Position numbers and translations under genes: made by a program. This document shows positions 24,007-31,562 of a stretch of DNA of 42,839 nt, piece after piece (within the stretch, counting starts at the first letter, position 1; each line of letters starts with the position of its first letter). The DNA is from UBA927 sp964361785 (lineage in GTDB: Bacteria; Patescibacteriota; Microgenomatia; UBA10105; UBA927), in contig CAYIBX010000008.1 of the NCBI GenBank assembly GCA_964361785.1, positions 1-42,839 of the forward strand, read 5' to 3'. A model generated the notes under the pieces. That model saw only the letters and a program-made list of their open reading frames with translations, made no database searches and had not been told where the DNA came from.

Positions 24007-24110
24007 GCTTTGTACCCTTGGTTGAGTTTAGCATTGAGAACCCCCCAACACTATTTGATTCTGAACAAATGCTCAAGGGTCGATAATTCATAAATGGCTA
24101 AGTGGTATAA

Positions 24111-24141
24111 TTGACAACCATTGCCATAAAAAATATATAAT
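24111..24141 (+). promoter_or_regulatory. promoter of hicBA-like pair
   Basis: TTGACA (24111-24116) and, 17 bases on, TATATA (24134-24139), or TATAAT at 24136-24141 with 19-base spacing. Initiation is predicted at or next to ATG 24148, so the antitoxin message is probably leaderless. Confidence 0.55.
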
Positions 24142-24147
24142 AGGATT

Positions 24148-24459
24148 ATGAAGCAACTTAAACTGTCAAGCCTTCCAGATATACTTAAAGTTCAAATAGT
24201 TAAAACACGGCTGGGTAAATACGTAGTTCAATTTCCAGAATATGATGTTTTTACAGAAAGTGATTCATTGGAAGAACTTGATTATTTCATCAATGATATG
24301 ATTTTTACACTTTTTGATGTACCTAAAGAAATGCAGGCAAAAATTGTATATCGATCAAAAAAAGAGCATCCAACTGATTTAACTAAAGTTGATTTACATA
24401 CAGTAAATACACATCAACTTCTGGCAACAAGAGATATAGCGAATCATTTAAGGGCATGA
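24148..24459 (+). CDS. hicB: HicB-like antitoxin
   Basis: 103 residues. The core KYVVQFPEYDVFTESDSLEELDYFINDMIFTLF follows the HicB pattern (strand, acidic turn, SLEEA-type helix) of a degenerate RNase H-like fold. The C-terminal stretch (HQLLATRDIANHL) may be the DNA- or toxin-binding part. It precedes the toxin and overlaps it by ATGA, so it would be made first. HicB neutralises the toxin and represses the operon. Assignment rests on the pattern and on the neighbouring HicA-like gene. Confidence 0.65.
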   Translation: MKQLKLSSLPDILKVQIVKTRLGKYVVQFPEYDVFTESDSLEELDYFINDMIFTLFDVPKEMQAKIVYRSKKEHPTDLTKVDLHTVNTHQLLATRDIANHLRA

Positions 24460-24713
24460 GCAAAATATTTGGGAGTAAAGAGTTGTGCAACTGTTTAATA
24501 AAACTTGGATTTCTACCTAAACCTCAGAACGCTTCCAGTCATCAAAAATATTCAATCCCATTAGGCTTAAAGCCACCACAAGGCTTGAGACCATTCATTA
24601 TTGTTATTCTTGGTAAGAATAAATACGATCCTCATACGTGTTCAAGTTATGTTTCACAAATTAAGAGATTAGGTATAGATTTTGAAAAAATAATTGAGTA
24701 TTTGTATAAATAA
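24456..24713 (+). CDS. hicA: HicA-like mRNA interferase toxin
   Basis: 85 residues, the usual HicA size. The dsRBD-like fold shows KELCNCLIKLGFLP, then SSHQKYSIP with His29 at the position of the GSHH-type catalytic His, and the C-terminal helix SQIKRLGIDFEKIIEYL. HicA cleaves mRNA independently of the ribosome. It overlaps the antitoxin gene by 4 bases. The middle (LGLKPPQGLRPFIIVILGK) is slightly longer than in typical HicA. Confidence 0.72.
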   Translation: MSKIFGSKELCNCLIKLGFLPKPQNASSHQKYSIPLGLKPPQGLRPFIIVILGKNKYDPHTCSSYVSQIKRLGIDFEKIIEYLYK

Positions 24714-24924
24714 CGTTGAAACCCATTCACTTGGGAGGTGATTTAGATATCGCATCTAGGAACTTTCTTAAATAAAATGCTGGTAGTTTTATTAGCAATA
24801 TTGGTTTAGGTTGTTCTGACGATCCAAAGTACCCCAAAACTCCTCAATTTCGAACAAATCCTTAAGGAATATGAAGCAATATGCCAACAATTATTAGCTT
24901 TCTCTTATGTATAAAACAAACCGC

Positions 24925-25566
24925 TTAATTAGAAATTCCGATCTTCGCTACAACATATGGAGATGTTCTTTTAACATCTCCATAGTTGTAAATTCTTAGC
25001 CCGCTGAAATGCCTTCTCTGCGAAAACTCGATAAAAGATCTGTCTATTTCATCGTCACTAAATTTGTCGTTGGCAAATGTAAGAAATTTCTCCCAGCGTC
25101 TCGGTGATAATAAATTAATCCCCCAAAAATGTAGAGAGTCTCCTGTCTCTAATAGAAATCCAGGGAACGGTCGTAAGATATTTGATATACGTCGGGGGTT
25201 AAGTATAGATCTAAATTTTGATCTGCTTGCGAAATCCAACATTGGGATATGTTTAATTGAACCGTCATACATCCTAACTACTGACGCTATAGCCATACCA
25301 AATTCCTTTTCCTGCCCAACCTCATCATTTTCTTCACGTACTATTTGATGATTTTGATCCGACCACCGACGCAAGCCATCGTAATGTAAATCCTTTCGTC
25401 GCATCGGCCTCATTCCTACCGCTTGGAGCTCATCATCCGAGTTGATATGTAAGTCATACGTAAAAACGGTGAGTGTCTTAATTTTTTTATGGTGCTCAAT
25501 AATCCTTCTGAATACTAATTCAGCCGGAGAGCCAATTTTGATATCATCGTGCTGATGCTCCATCAT
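24925..25566 (-). CDS. hypothetical protein, possible primase-polymerase-like fold
   Basis: 213 residues; the family is not recognised with confidence. A pattern of IPMLDFA, later LLETGDSLHFWG, then FSGLRIYNYG is reminiscent of the acidic, S-x-H and basic motifs of archaeo-eukaryotic primase (AEP)-like domains, but spacing and strength are weak. The middle is rich in Arg (RSKFRSILNPRRISNILRPFPGF). No membrane segment. It lies between the HicBA pair and tRNA-Glu, on the opposite strand to the toxin genes. ATG at 25566 or 25563. AEP similarity is speculative. Confidence 0.55.
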   Translation of the reverse strand: MMEHQHDDIKIGSPAELVFRRIIEHHKKIKTLTVFTYDLHINSDDELQAVGMRPMRRKDLHYDGLRRWSDQNHQIVREENDEVGQEKEFGMAIASVVRMYDGSIKHIPMLDFASRSKFRSILNPRRISNILRPFPGFLLETGDSLHFWGINLLSPRRWEKFLTFANDKFSDDEIDRSFIEFSQRRHFSGLRIYNYGDVKRTSPYVVAKIGISN

Positions 25567-25693
25567 GTGGGCGTATAGATAGGCAGGAGGTTTGTAATAC
25601 GGATATTAGCAGATGAGAATAATTTGTTAAACTTCCGACGTATTATTCGTCAGTGGATTAGTGAATTTAATAGTTTGAAAACCTGTAATTTAG

Positions 25694-25767
25694 TACCCCC
25701 AGTCGGATTCGAACCGACGATTTGTTCCTTGAGAAGGAACCGTCCTAGGCCGCTAGACGATGGGGGC
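25694..25767 (-). tRNA. tRNA-Glu (anticodon CTC)
   Basis: Minus-strand cloverleaf of 74 bases: acceptor GCCCCCA with TGGGGGT, D-arm TCTAGCGGCCTAGGA, anticodon stem GTTCC/GGAAC around loop TTCTCAA (anticodon CTC), T-arm TCGGTTCGAATCCGA. Discriminator A is followed by CTA, so a full CCA is not encoded, unlike tRNA-Gln at 1821. A TATAAT box lies about 30 bases upstream (25803-25798). Confidence 0.95.
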
Positions 25768-25797
25768 CTTGCGAAGCAAGGTCTGGCTTAGCCAGAC
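25767..25797. repeat. tandem hairpins in the tRNA-Glu 5' leader
   Basis: CCTTGC-GAA-GCAAGG (25767-25781) abuts GTCTGGC-TTA-GCCAGAC (25781-25797). Both are perfect stems with three-base loops, and the first begins at the tRNA's first base. They lie between the -10 (25803-25798) and the tRNA, so the precursor RNA starts with two hairpins. The architecture matches the tandem hairpins in the sufB-sufD spacer. Confidence 0.75.
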
Positions 25798-26070
25798 ATT
25801 ATAAAATCATACCTCGTTTGTTTGCCTATTCTACCAATTCATGCTTGACAAGGCAAGGTAATTTTGACACAATTAAACTCGTCTCCTCGGGCTCAATATA
25901 CCTTGGGGAGCTTTTTTTGACGAAGTGCTTAACGATCCAGAGCGAAGTCGAAGGAGAGTTTAGCAATACGTCACCCGCCAGCAATCGCAGCACGAGCCGT
26001 ATTCGAAAAGAATTGAAAAGGCGACTGCTAAGATGCGGAGGGTTGATGAGAAGACATTCACTATAAATTT
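25768..26070. other. 303-base gap between tRNA-Glu and second greA
   Basis: Contains the tRNA leader hairpins and the tRNA -10 (TATAAT, minus, 25803-25798). On the plus strand a TTGACA (25845-25850) with a weak CACAAT (25868-25873) lies just before a terminator-like hairpin (25883-25918). Also present are a dispersed-repeat-like segment (AGAGCGAAGTCGAAGGAG, 25940-25957) and a TATAAA (26062-26067) next to the greA ATG. A plus-strand ORF through here has no recognisable features and I do not call it. Confidence 0.5.
25883..25918 (+). terminator. intrinsic terminator-like hairpin
   Basis: CTCCTC (25883-25888) pairs with GGGGAG (25905-25910, one G-U) across a 16-base loop, followed by C and seven T (25912-25918). 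Directly upstream is TTGACA-N17-CACAAT, so a transcript from there would be only about 40 bases unless the hairpin is read through toward greA. Confidence 0.45.
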
Positions 26071-26529
26071 ATGGATAAACATGTAGTACTTACGAAAGAA
26101 GGTTTGGCGACACTTCAGGCTGAATATGATGACCTGATACACGTCAAGCGTCCTGATGCGGTTTTGAGGCTTTCTAATGCCAGAGAATTGGGTGATTTGT
26201 CAGAAAATAGCGAGTATTCAGGTGCCAAAGAGTCGCTTGCCTTTATGGACGGTCGTATTACAGAACTCGAAGAGATATTGCACGGCGCTAAAGTTATCAC
26301 CACTCACTCAAAAGCACATGTGGACGTGGGGAGCAAAGTGACGCTTCATTTAAAGGGAAAAGAAATACAGTTTCATATCGTCGGCGAGTGGGAAGCAGAT
26401 CCAACGGCTAAGAAAATTTCTCATTCTTCTCCACTGGGCAAAGCCCTGATGGGTAAAAAGGTAGGGGAAAAAATAGAGGTAGAAGCACCAGCCGGAAAAA
26501 TTCTCTATAAAGTAGTGCGGATAGATTAA
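26071..26529 (+). CDS. greA: transcript cleavage factor GreA (second of two)
   Basis: 152 residues with the canonical GreA layout: N-terminal LTKEGLATLQAEYDDLIHVKRP, acidic tip NARELGDLSENSEYSGAKE, then a globular domain with VTLHLKGKE, FHIVGEWEADP, SHSSPLGKALMGKKVGE and IEVEAPAG. It rescues backtracked RNA polymerase. It is closer to textbook GreA than the copy at 6137, which has a Pro-rich N-terminus and divergent coil. TATAAA ends 3 bases before the ATG, suggesting a very short leader. Confidence 0.95.
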   Translation: MDKHVVLTKEGLATLQAEYDDLIHVKRPDAVLRLSNARELGDLSENSEYSGAKESLAFMDGRITELEEILHGAKVITTHSKAHVDVGSKVTLHLKGKEIQFHIVGEWEADPTAKKISHSSPLGKALMGKKVGEKIEVEAPAGKILYKVVRID

Positions 26530-26557
26530 CCATCTCGCTACAGTTGTATTTTCAGCA

Positions 26558-26586
26558 TTGACAGATAGTAAATATACGTGTATATG
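26558..26586 (+). promoter_or_regulatory. strong promoter of the leader peptide operon
   Basis: Consensus TTGACA (26558-26563), 17-base spacer, TATATG (26581-26586). An inverted repeat ATATAC-GT-GTATAT (26572-26585) overlaps the -10 and could be an operator. The predicted start is near 26593, nine bases before the leader peptide ATG. Confidence 0.75.
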
Positions 26587-26601
26587 TAAGTACTTATACC
26601 T

Positions 26602-26679
26602 ATGAACACCTTTTCTTTAATCACTAAGAAAGCAAAGAAACAATCCCTAACAGGGAGAGGTGCTTGTGGAATAATGTAA
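26602..26679 (+). CDS. 25-codon lysine-rich leader peptide
   Basis: A short ORF between a consensus promoter and an intrinsic terminator. It encodes a peptide with ITKKAKKQ in the middle (four Lys codons out of five, 26626-26640) and GRGACGIM at the end. The Lys codons lie immediately before the first segment of a three-way alternative RNA structure (see attenuator). This is the layout of amino-acid-responsive leader peptides (trp, his, etc.), and lysS lies in the operon downstream. It is not in any family I know. A secreted or modified small peptide is the alternative. Confidence 0.6.
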   Translation: MNTFSLITKKAKKQSLTGRGACGIM

Positions 26680-26726
26680 GAAAATAATTAATATCACATA
26701 TAGCCCCTCTCCTGAGGGGTTTTTTT
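26644..26726 (+). promoter_or_regulatory. transcription attenuator with 1:2, 2:3 and 3:4 pairings
   Basis: Segment 1:2 is TCCCT-AAC-AGGGA (26644-26656). Segment 2:3 pairs GGAGAGG (26654-26660) with CCTCTCC (26706-26712). Segment 3:4 is the terminator CCCCTC-TCCT-GAGGGG (26704-26719) followed by seven T (26720-26726). The pairings are mutually exclusive. A ribosome stalled on the Lys codons would cover segment 1, free segment 2 for antitermination and let the operon be read. Without stalling, the terminator can form. Confidence 0.7.
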
Positions 26727-26764
26727 GTGGTTATTAAATAGGGTTTTGTGAGAGAAAGGAATAT

Positions 26765-27874
26765 ATGAATAGTAATGAAAATAATCAGTCAACTGGGGTT
26801 GTTGAAAGTATGGCGCGGTCAGGAATCTCACTTAGAGGAGATAATAGAGGATATCTGCAGTCAGATTTTGGCGTGCAAGATGATTTATCTATCTTAGAAC
26901 ACGCAGACACCATAGCGGAACGTGTAATTCGTAATCAAACACGAGGAATTACCCGAACAGTCGCACGCTTTCTCGTATCAGAACGTGTGTTGCCTCTGAT
27001 AGCGCAAAATGAAAGAATTCGTGGTGTCGTGGAAACGATATTTCCCACCTCGTTGCGGATTTCAAAAAATGGGGATCGCGCCATGGTTTTGATGGGTGCA
27101 CGAAATCATTCATCTCGAACGTGTATTGTTCCGCGTTCGGAAATGATCAGTCAGGTTCAAAAAGATATAGAATATCGTCGTGTACATCCAGTAGACCACG
27201 TGGATCGAACAGCTCAATTACGGTCACGGGGATATAGTTTCATTTCTCATATTCCCGAACATTTTATCAACACCGTGTACGCGTTATGGCATCCGACGTT
27301 TGGCTGGGAGTTAGATGGAGTAAAAAGTAGGGCGCGGGCATTGCATGATCAAGTGGTCAAACTCCCTTCAAAAAGACAAGTATGGTTTAGCGGGTTAGTA
27401 AATCCTACAGGTAATTTGGTCTCTGTCGCTACTGCAGAACGGGCAGATATGCGCGTAGGAAATGGATTACCTCCAGTGCCTTTAATCGAGAGTTCTGAAT
27501 GGAGCAGTAAAGAAGAAGGTAAAGGGTATATGGCAGCGACCAATACACATCTTATGGCACAGATATTGGATGATTTGGCTCAAGTAATCCCTAGTCCAAC
27601 GATTTTTGCTGAAACAAACTTTATGTCCAAAGCACACAGAGTCGGGTTAGCTTCAGGTATGAAAATAGCTCCAAATATTATGAGTGGACTCAACATTCCG
27701 CATATTTTAGAGCAACACGTGACGGTAGGTGATGGTCATCAACCGGTGGGACTTAGAGATTTTGTTCCGGCCTATTTACCTGATGAGGTAAAAAATGTTC
27801 AATACAATGCTGAAGCCAGAAGTGCAATATTACGGTCACGTCCTGAAAGAACACAAAGAGGAGGTGGCGTATGA
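26765..27874 (+). CDS. GNAT-like acyltransferase family protein
   Basis: 369 residues; not a named family to me. The C-terminal half looks like an N-acyltransferase: IESSEWSSKEEGKGYMAA resembles the acetyl-CoA loop (R/K-x-x-G-K-G), followed by HLMAQILDDL, IFAETNFMSKAHRVGLASGM and a VTVGDG strand. The N-terminal half is helical. The start at 26765 has the Shine-Dalgarno AAAGGA at 26755-26760. It overlaps the deacetylase-family gene by ATGA and carries that gene's AGGAGGTG Shine-Dalgarno in its last codons. An acylating/deacylating pair under an attenuator is the likely context. Substrate unknown. Confidence 0.6.
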   Translation: MNSNENNQSTGVVESMARSGISLRGDNRGYLQSDFGVQDDLSILEHADTIAERVIRNQTRGITRTVARFLVSERVLPLIAQNERIRGVVETIFPTSLRISKNGDRAMVLMGARNHSSRTCIVPRSEMISQVQKDIEYRRVHPVDHVDRTAQLRSRGYSFISHIPEHFINTVYALWHPTFGWELDGVKSRARALHDQVVKLPSKRQVWFSGLVNPTGNLVSVATAERADMRVGNGLPPVPLIESSEWSSKEEGKGYMAATNTHLMAQILDDLAQVIPSPTIFAETNFMSKAHRVGLASGMKIAPNIMSGLNIPHILEQHVTVGDGHQPVGLRDFVPAYLPDEVKNVQYNAEARSAILRSRPERTQRGGGV

Positions 27875-28875
27875 TCATCGTTTATCCATCACGTCACGTG
27901 CGACACAGGCCTCCCAACGAAATATTTAATGGCAATCGTGATCCTTTTGCGGAAGTTCCAGAGCGGATTGAGAATATCAGACAATCGTTGGGGGAAATAG
28001 AGGGTTTGCGTTTTATATTGCCGCAGCGGTTTCCATTGTCGTGGATTGAAAGAGTTCACGATCGTGCGTACGTCAGTTACATTGCCCAAGCAGGAAGAAG
28101 TGCAGGATCTTCTTATGTGTATCCGTCAGTATTTCCCTATGGTGGCAATACACACACGATGCAGGAAGTAGGCTTGCGTGGCATGTATAGCTTTGATACG
28201 TACACGCCGGTAAACAGTGCGACGTATGAAGCAGCGCGAGGTTCTGCTATGGCAGCACTCACTGCTGCATCGCATGTGCGAAGAGGTGAGAGCGTTTCGT
28301 ATGCATTGTGTAGACCTCCTGGTCATCACGCTGAAGTATCTCGAATGGGAGGATATTGCTATTTTAATAATGCGGCTGTTGCAGCTGAATACTTAAGTAC
28401 TCGCGGTAGCGTATGCGTTTTCGATATTGATGTACATCACGGGAATGGCACGCAGCATATATTTTATCATCGCAACGATGTGTTTTTTGTGAGTATTCAT
28501 GGTGATCCTGACTCGTTATTCCCATATTTTTCGGGAAGAACTGAGGAACAAGGTGTTGGTGAAGGTATTGGATATAACGTAAACTTCCCATTACCATTAA
28601 AAACTTCTGATCAGACATATGATAAAACGCTTCTTTTCGTATTAAAACTTGTTCGTTCTTTTCATCCAAATTACTTGGTTGTTTCTCTCGGGTTTGATGC
28701 ACACATTGATGATCCCCTAGGTAGATTTTCACTTTCTACATCTTATTTTAGACGAATAGCGCATTTGATAGCAGATTTGAGGTTGCCCACAGTCCTTATC
28801 CAAGAGGGTGGGTATAACACAGCTATTTTAGGAGAAGTAGCAAAAACATTTGTGAATGGATTTCTCATGGATTGA
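27871..28875 (+). CDS. histone deacetylase/acetylpolyamine amidohydrolase family protein
   Basis: 334 residues with the full arginase-deacetylase fold motifs: RPPGHHAE, GGYCYFNNAAVAAEYL, DIDVHHGNGTQ (zinc ligands), FVSIHGDPDSLFPYFSG, LGFDAHIDDPLGRFSLS and the catalytic Tyr loop QEGGYN. The N-terminus (SRHVRHRPPNEIFNGNRDPFAEVPERIENI) looks more like acetylpolyamine amidohydrolases than AcuC. It would remove acetyl groups from an amine such as acetylputrescine or acetyl-lysine. Strong Shine-Dalgarno AGGAGGTG (27859-27866), 4 bases before the ATG. It ends 37 bases before lysS. Confidence 0.93.
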   Translation: MIIVYPSRHVRHRPPNEIFNGNRDPFAEVPERIENIRQSLGEIEGLRFILPQRFPLSWIERVHDRAYVSYIAQAGRSAGSSYVYPSVFPYGGNTHTMQEVGLRGMYSFDTYTPVNSATYEAARGSAMAALTAASHVRRGESVSYALCRPPGHHAEVSRMGGYCYFNNAAVAAEYLSTRGSVCVFDIDVHHGNGTQHIFYHRNDVFFVSIHGDPDSLFPYFSGRTEEQGVGEGIGYNVNFPLPLKTSDQTYDKTLLFVLKLVRSFHPNYLVVSLGFDAHIDDPLGRFSLSTSYFRRIAHLIADLRLPTVLIQEGGYNTAILGEVAKTFVNGFLMD

Positions 28876-28900
28876 AGCACAGACGATATTGTAGGATAAT
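28872..28900 (+). promoter_or_regulatory. internal promoter of lysS
   Basis: TTGAAG (28872-28877), 17-base spacer, GATAAT (28895-28900); an alternative -10 TACAAT is at 28900-28905. Initiation is predicted 2-6 bases before ATG 28913. lysS can thus be expressed both from here and by read-through from the attenuated operon. Confidence 0.5.
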
Positions 28901-28912
28901 ACAATCAGTTTT

Positions 28913-30382
28913 ATGGCAACGATAGATGATCTTATCAAAGTTAGGTTAGAAAAAGTTGAGGGTCTTAAAAAAATTGGGGTCGACCCATATCCTTCTGTCG
29001 TGAAACGCGATCATACAATACAGAAAGCGCTTACGATGGATGGAAAAAAAGCTGCGATTGCAGGGCGCGTCATGAGTATGCGGGGTCACGGAAAAATATT
29101 ATTTTGGGATGTAACGGATGAAAGTGGAAAAGTGCAGATTGTAATCAAAGCTGATTCGTGCTCCGAAGAGTCGTTTAAGCTCGTGGAATTTATAGACATT
29201 GGCGATATCATTTCAGTCCAAGGTTTAATAGGAAAAACGCAAGCTGGGGAGATATCTATATTTGTAGAGCAACTTCAAATACTTACCAAAACTGTTCGAC
29301 CGCTTCCGGATAAATGGCACGGTCTCAAAGACGTTGAAGAGCGCTATCGTAAACGATATTTGGATACACTGTTAAATCCTGAAGTGAAGACTCGTTTGAG
29401 AGCGAGAAGTAAAATTATCGATGCGGTTCGGGATTTCCTTACAGATAGAGGATTTATCGAAATGGAGACGCCGACGCTGCAGCCAGTATACGGCGGTGGT
29501 TTCGCACGGCCATTTTCGACGCATCATAATGAATTGGACACTCAGTTTTATCTAAGAATTTCAGATGAAATGTATTTGAAACGCTTGATCGTAGGAGGAT
29601 TTGAAAAAGTGTTTGAAATTACGAAAGTATTTCGCAACGAAGGAGTTGATCACGATCACAATCCGGAATTTACGATGTTTGAAGCGCAAATTGCGTTTGA
29701 AAATTACTCATATGGTATGGACATTATCGAAGAAATTATTGAACATGTGGCACTTCAATTGTTGGCGACGACCAAATTTATGTATCAAGGCGTGATGATG
29801 GATGTGAAACGCCCATGGCAGCGTTTCCGACTCGTTGAAGCAGTGCAAAAGTTTACCGGGGTTAATCCAATGTCGTGGAAGACTGTCAAAGAAGCCAAAG
29901 CGTCAATACAAGGCATGGAAATATCGTCAGAAAAGTTTAAGGAGCTTAATAAAATGCAAACGATTGGCGAGTGCATGGCATTTGCGTTTGAAGAAACGGT
30001 TGAAGAAAAACTTATTCAGCCAACTATTATTTATGATTACCCGATAGAAATTTCTCCGTTAGCGAAAAAATGTGATGATCCACGATTTACACAGCGGTTT
30101 GAAATGTTTGCTTTTGGATCAGAGTTAGGAAATAATTATACAGAGTTAAATGATCCCGTGGATCTTAAGAAACGATTTATTGAAGAAAAAAAGAGAGAAG
30201 CCACAGGGTTTGATGAAGCGCATCAGACTGATGATGATTATCTTGAGGCTATAGAGCACGGGTTCCCCCCAACATGCGGTATTGCGATAGGGATGGATCG
30301 TTTGATTATGCTTCTTACCGACGCCAAAAGCATTAAAGAAGTCATACCTTTCCCCACACTTCGTCCAGAAAATACGGTATGA
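28913..30382 (+). CDS. lysS: lysyl-tRNA synthetase, class II
   Basis: 489 residues. The N-terminal OB fold (IAGRVMSMRGHGKILFWDV) binds the tRNA anticodon. The catalytic core has motif 1 region (RGFIEMETPTLQPVYGGGFARPF), motif 2 FEITKVFRNEGVDHDHNPEFTMFEAQ and motif 3 GIAIGMDRLIMLL, ending PFPTLRPE. It charges tRNA-Lys. It may be part of the operon headed by the lysine-rich leader peptide, which would make lysyl-tRNA shortage raise LysRS. The stop overlaps the HD gene by ATGA. Confidence 0.97.
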   Translation: MATIDDLIKVRLEKVEGLKKIGVDPYPSVVKRDHTIQKALTMDGKKAAIAGRVMSMRGHGKILFWDVTDESGKVQIVIKADSCSEESFKLVEFIDIGDIISVQGLIGKTQAGEISIFVEQLQILTKTVRPLPDKWHGLKDVEERYRKRYLDTLLNPEVKTRLRARSKIIDAVRDFLTDRGFIEMETPTLQPVYGGGFARPFSTHHNELDTQFYLRISDEMYLKRLIVGGFEKVFEITKVFRNEGVDHDHNPEFTMFEAQIAFENYSYGMDIIEEIIEHVALQLLATTKFMYQGVMMDVKRPWQRFRLVEAVQKFTGVNPMSWKTVKEAKASIQGMEISSEKFKELNKMQTIGECMAFAFEETVEEKLIQPTIIYDYPIEISPLAKKCDDPRFTQRFEMFAFGSELGNNYTELNDPVDLKKRFIEEKKREATGFDEAHQTDDDYLEAIEHGFPPTCGIAIGMDRLIMLLTDAKSIKEVIPFPTLRPENTV

Positions 30383-30942
30383 CAAAAGATCAGGCGATTA
30401 GTCTCCTTCATGCACATACGAAAAACGAAAATCTTCGTCGGCATATGTATGCGGTGGGATTTGCCATGCGTGCTCTTGCAGAAAAATTAGGTGGTAATCC
30501 TGAAGAATGGGAAACGCTCGGATTATTGCATGACGCGGATTGGGAAGAGACAAAAGATATGCCAGATCAACATACCATTCATACATTGGCATGGTTGAAA
30601 GACCTTGGAATAACAGACGGATCTATCGTCCATGCGCTTATGTCACACAATAATAGACATACGCATTTAGCAGAGCTCGATGGAATGATGGAGTGGGCGC
30701 TAGAAACAGTGGATGAACTGACGGGATTTATTGTGGCAGTTACATTAGTTCGTCCAGAGAAACAATTAGCGACAGTCACTGTTGAGTCTGTCATGAAAAA
30801 GTGGGGGAAGAAAGAGTTTGCTGCGGCGGTTGATCGCAAACAAATTGAACAGTGTGAAGAAAAATTAGGCATTCCGCTTCCCGAATTTATCGCAATTACT
30901 CTCAAAGCGATGCAAGACCATCACGAAGAACTAGGGTTATAA
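30379..30942 (+). CDS. HD-domain hydrolase
   Basis: 187 residues. HDIG-type domain: the metal ligands are seen in RRHMYAVGFAMRAL, LGLLHDADWEE and HALMSHNNRHTH. The C-terminal part (VESVMKKWGKKEFAAAVDR) is a typical tail of small HD phosphohydrolases. Substrates are probably nucleotides or phosphorylated metabolites. It overlaps lysS by 4 bases and rdgB starts directly after its stop, so translation is coupled in both directions. Confidence 0.9.
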   Translation: MTKDQAISLLHAHTKNENLRRHMYAVGFAMRALAEKLGGNPEEWETLGLLHDADWEETKDMPDQHTIHTLAWLKDLGITDGSIVHALMSHNNRHTHLAELDGMMEWALETVDELTGFIVAVTLVRPEKQLATVTVESVMKKWGKKEFAAAVDRKQIEQCEEKLGIPLPEFIAITLKAMQDHHEELGL

Positions 30943-31554
30943 ATGAAACTTCTTATTGCCACAACAAATCCCGGAAAATTAAATGAGATTCGGAAATTTC
31001 TTGCAGGAAATCCAATAGAATTTGTTAGTTTGAAAGATGTTGGGATTACCGATAGTGTAGAAGAAACGGGAAAGACATTTGAAGAGAATGCCGTTTTGAA
31101 AGCAAAGTATTATTGTAAAAAATCCGGTCTTCCCACTCTAGCAGATGACGGGGGATTTGAGATTGACGCATTAAATGGTGAGCCAGGGGTAAAATCTCAT
31201 CGTTGGATTGATTCTTCGAAAGAAAGTTCTGATGAAGAGCTTATTGCTTACACCATCAAGCGGATGGAACATGTTCCCGAAGGGAAAAGAGTTGCTCAAC
31301 TTCGTTTAGTTTTAGCGTTGGCATTACCTGATGGGACATTAAAAACTGCAGAAGCGAGTGTTCGTGGGATTGTCCCTATGAATCCAACAGGTACACATAG
31401 CATAGGATTTCCTTTTCGATCGCTCCTTTATATTCCAGAATTAGGGAAATATTATAATCATGAAGAATTAACCGATGAAGAAAATGTTGTGTACAACCAT
31501 CGGCGTAAAGCATTAGAACAGCTCAAGCCTTATATCATGAAGTATTTACCATAA
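30943..31554 (+). CDS. rdgB: XTP/dITP diphosphatase (RdgB/HAM1)
   Basis: 203 residues. IATTNPGKLNEIRKFL at the N-terminus, FEENAVLKAKYYCKKSGLPTLADDGGFEIDAL with the metal-binding acids, and a final YNHRRKALEQL. It removes non-canonical purine nucleotides (ITP, XTP) from the pool. It starts immediately after the HD gene stop. Palindrome copy 3 lies 8 bases after its stop. Confidence 0.95.
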   Translation: MKLLIATTNPGKLNEIRKFLAGNPIEFVSLKDVGITDSVEETGKTFEENAVLKAKYYCKKSGLPTLADDGGFEIDALNGEPGVKSHRWIDSSKESSDEELIAYTIKRMEHVPEGKRVAQLRLVLALALPDGTLKTAEASVRGIVPMNPTGTHSIGFPFRSLLYIPELGKYYNHEELTDEENVVYNHRRKALEQLKPYIMKYLP

Positions 31555-31562
31555 TAGTATTG

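Noticed and set aside
23846..24091. Minus-strand ORF across the repeat cluster
   Set aside because: It is made mostly of GC-rich palindromic repeat sequence and has no recognisable protein features.
23062..25566. Prophage
   Set aside because: A Bro-N/DinD-like gene and a toxin-antitoxin pair are present, but no capsid, terminase, integrase or lysis genes are seen.
25818..26066. Plus-strand 82-codon ORF before the second greA
   Set aside because: It runs through a terminator-like hairpin and a dispersed repeat, with no start signals or family features.
28876..28912. T-box riboswitch before lysS
   Set aside because: The gap is 37 bases, too short for a T-box, and no T-box consensus is present.
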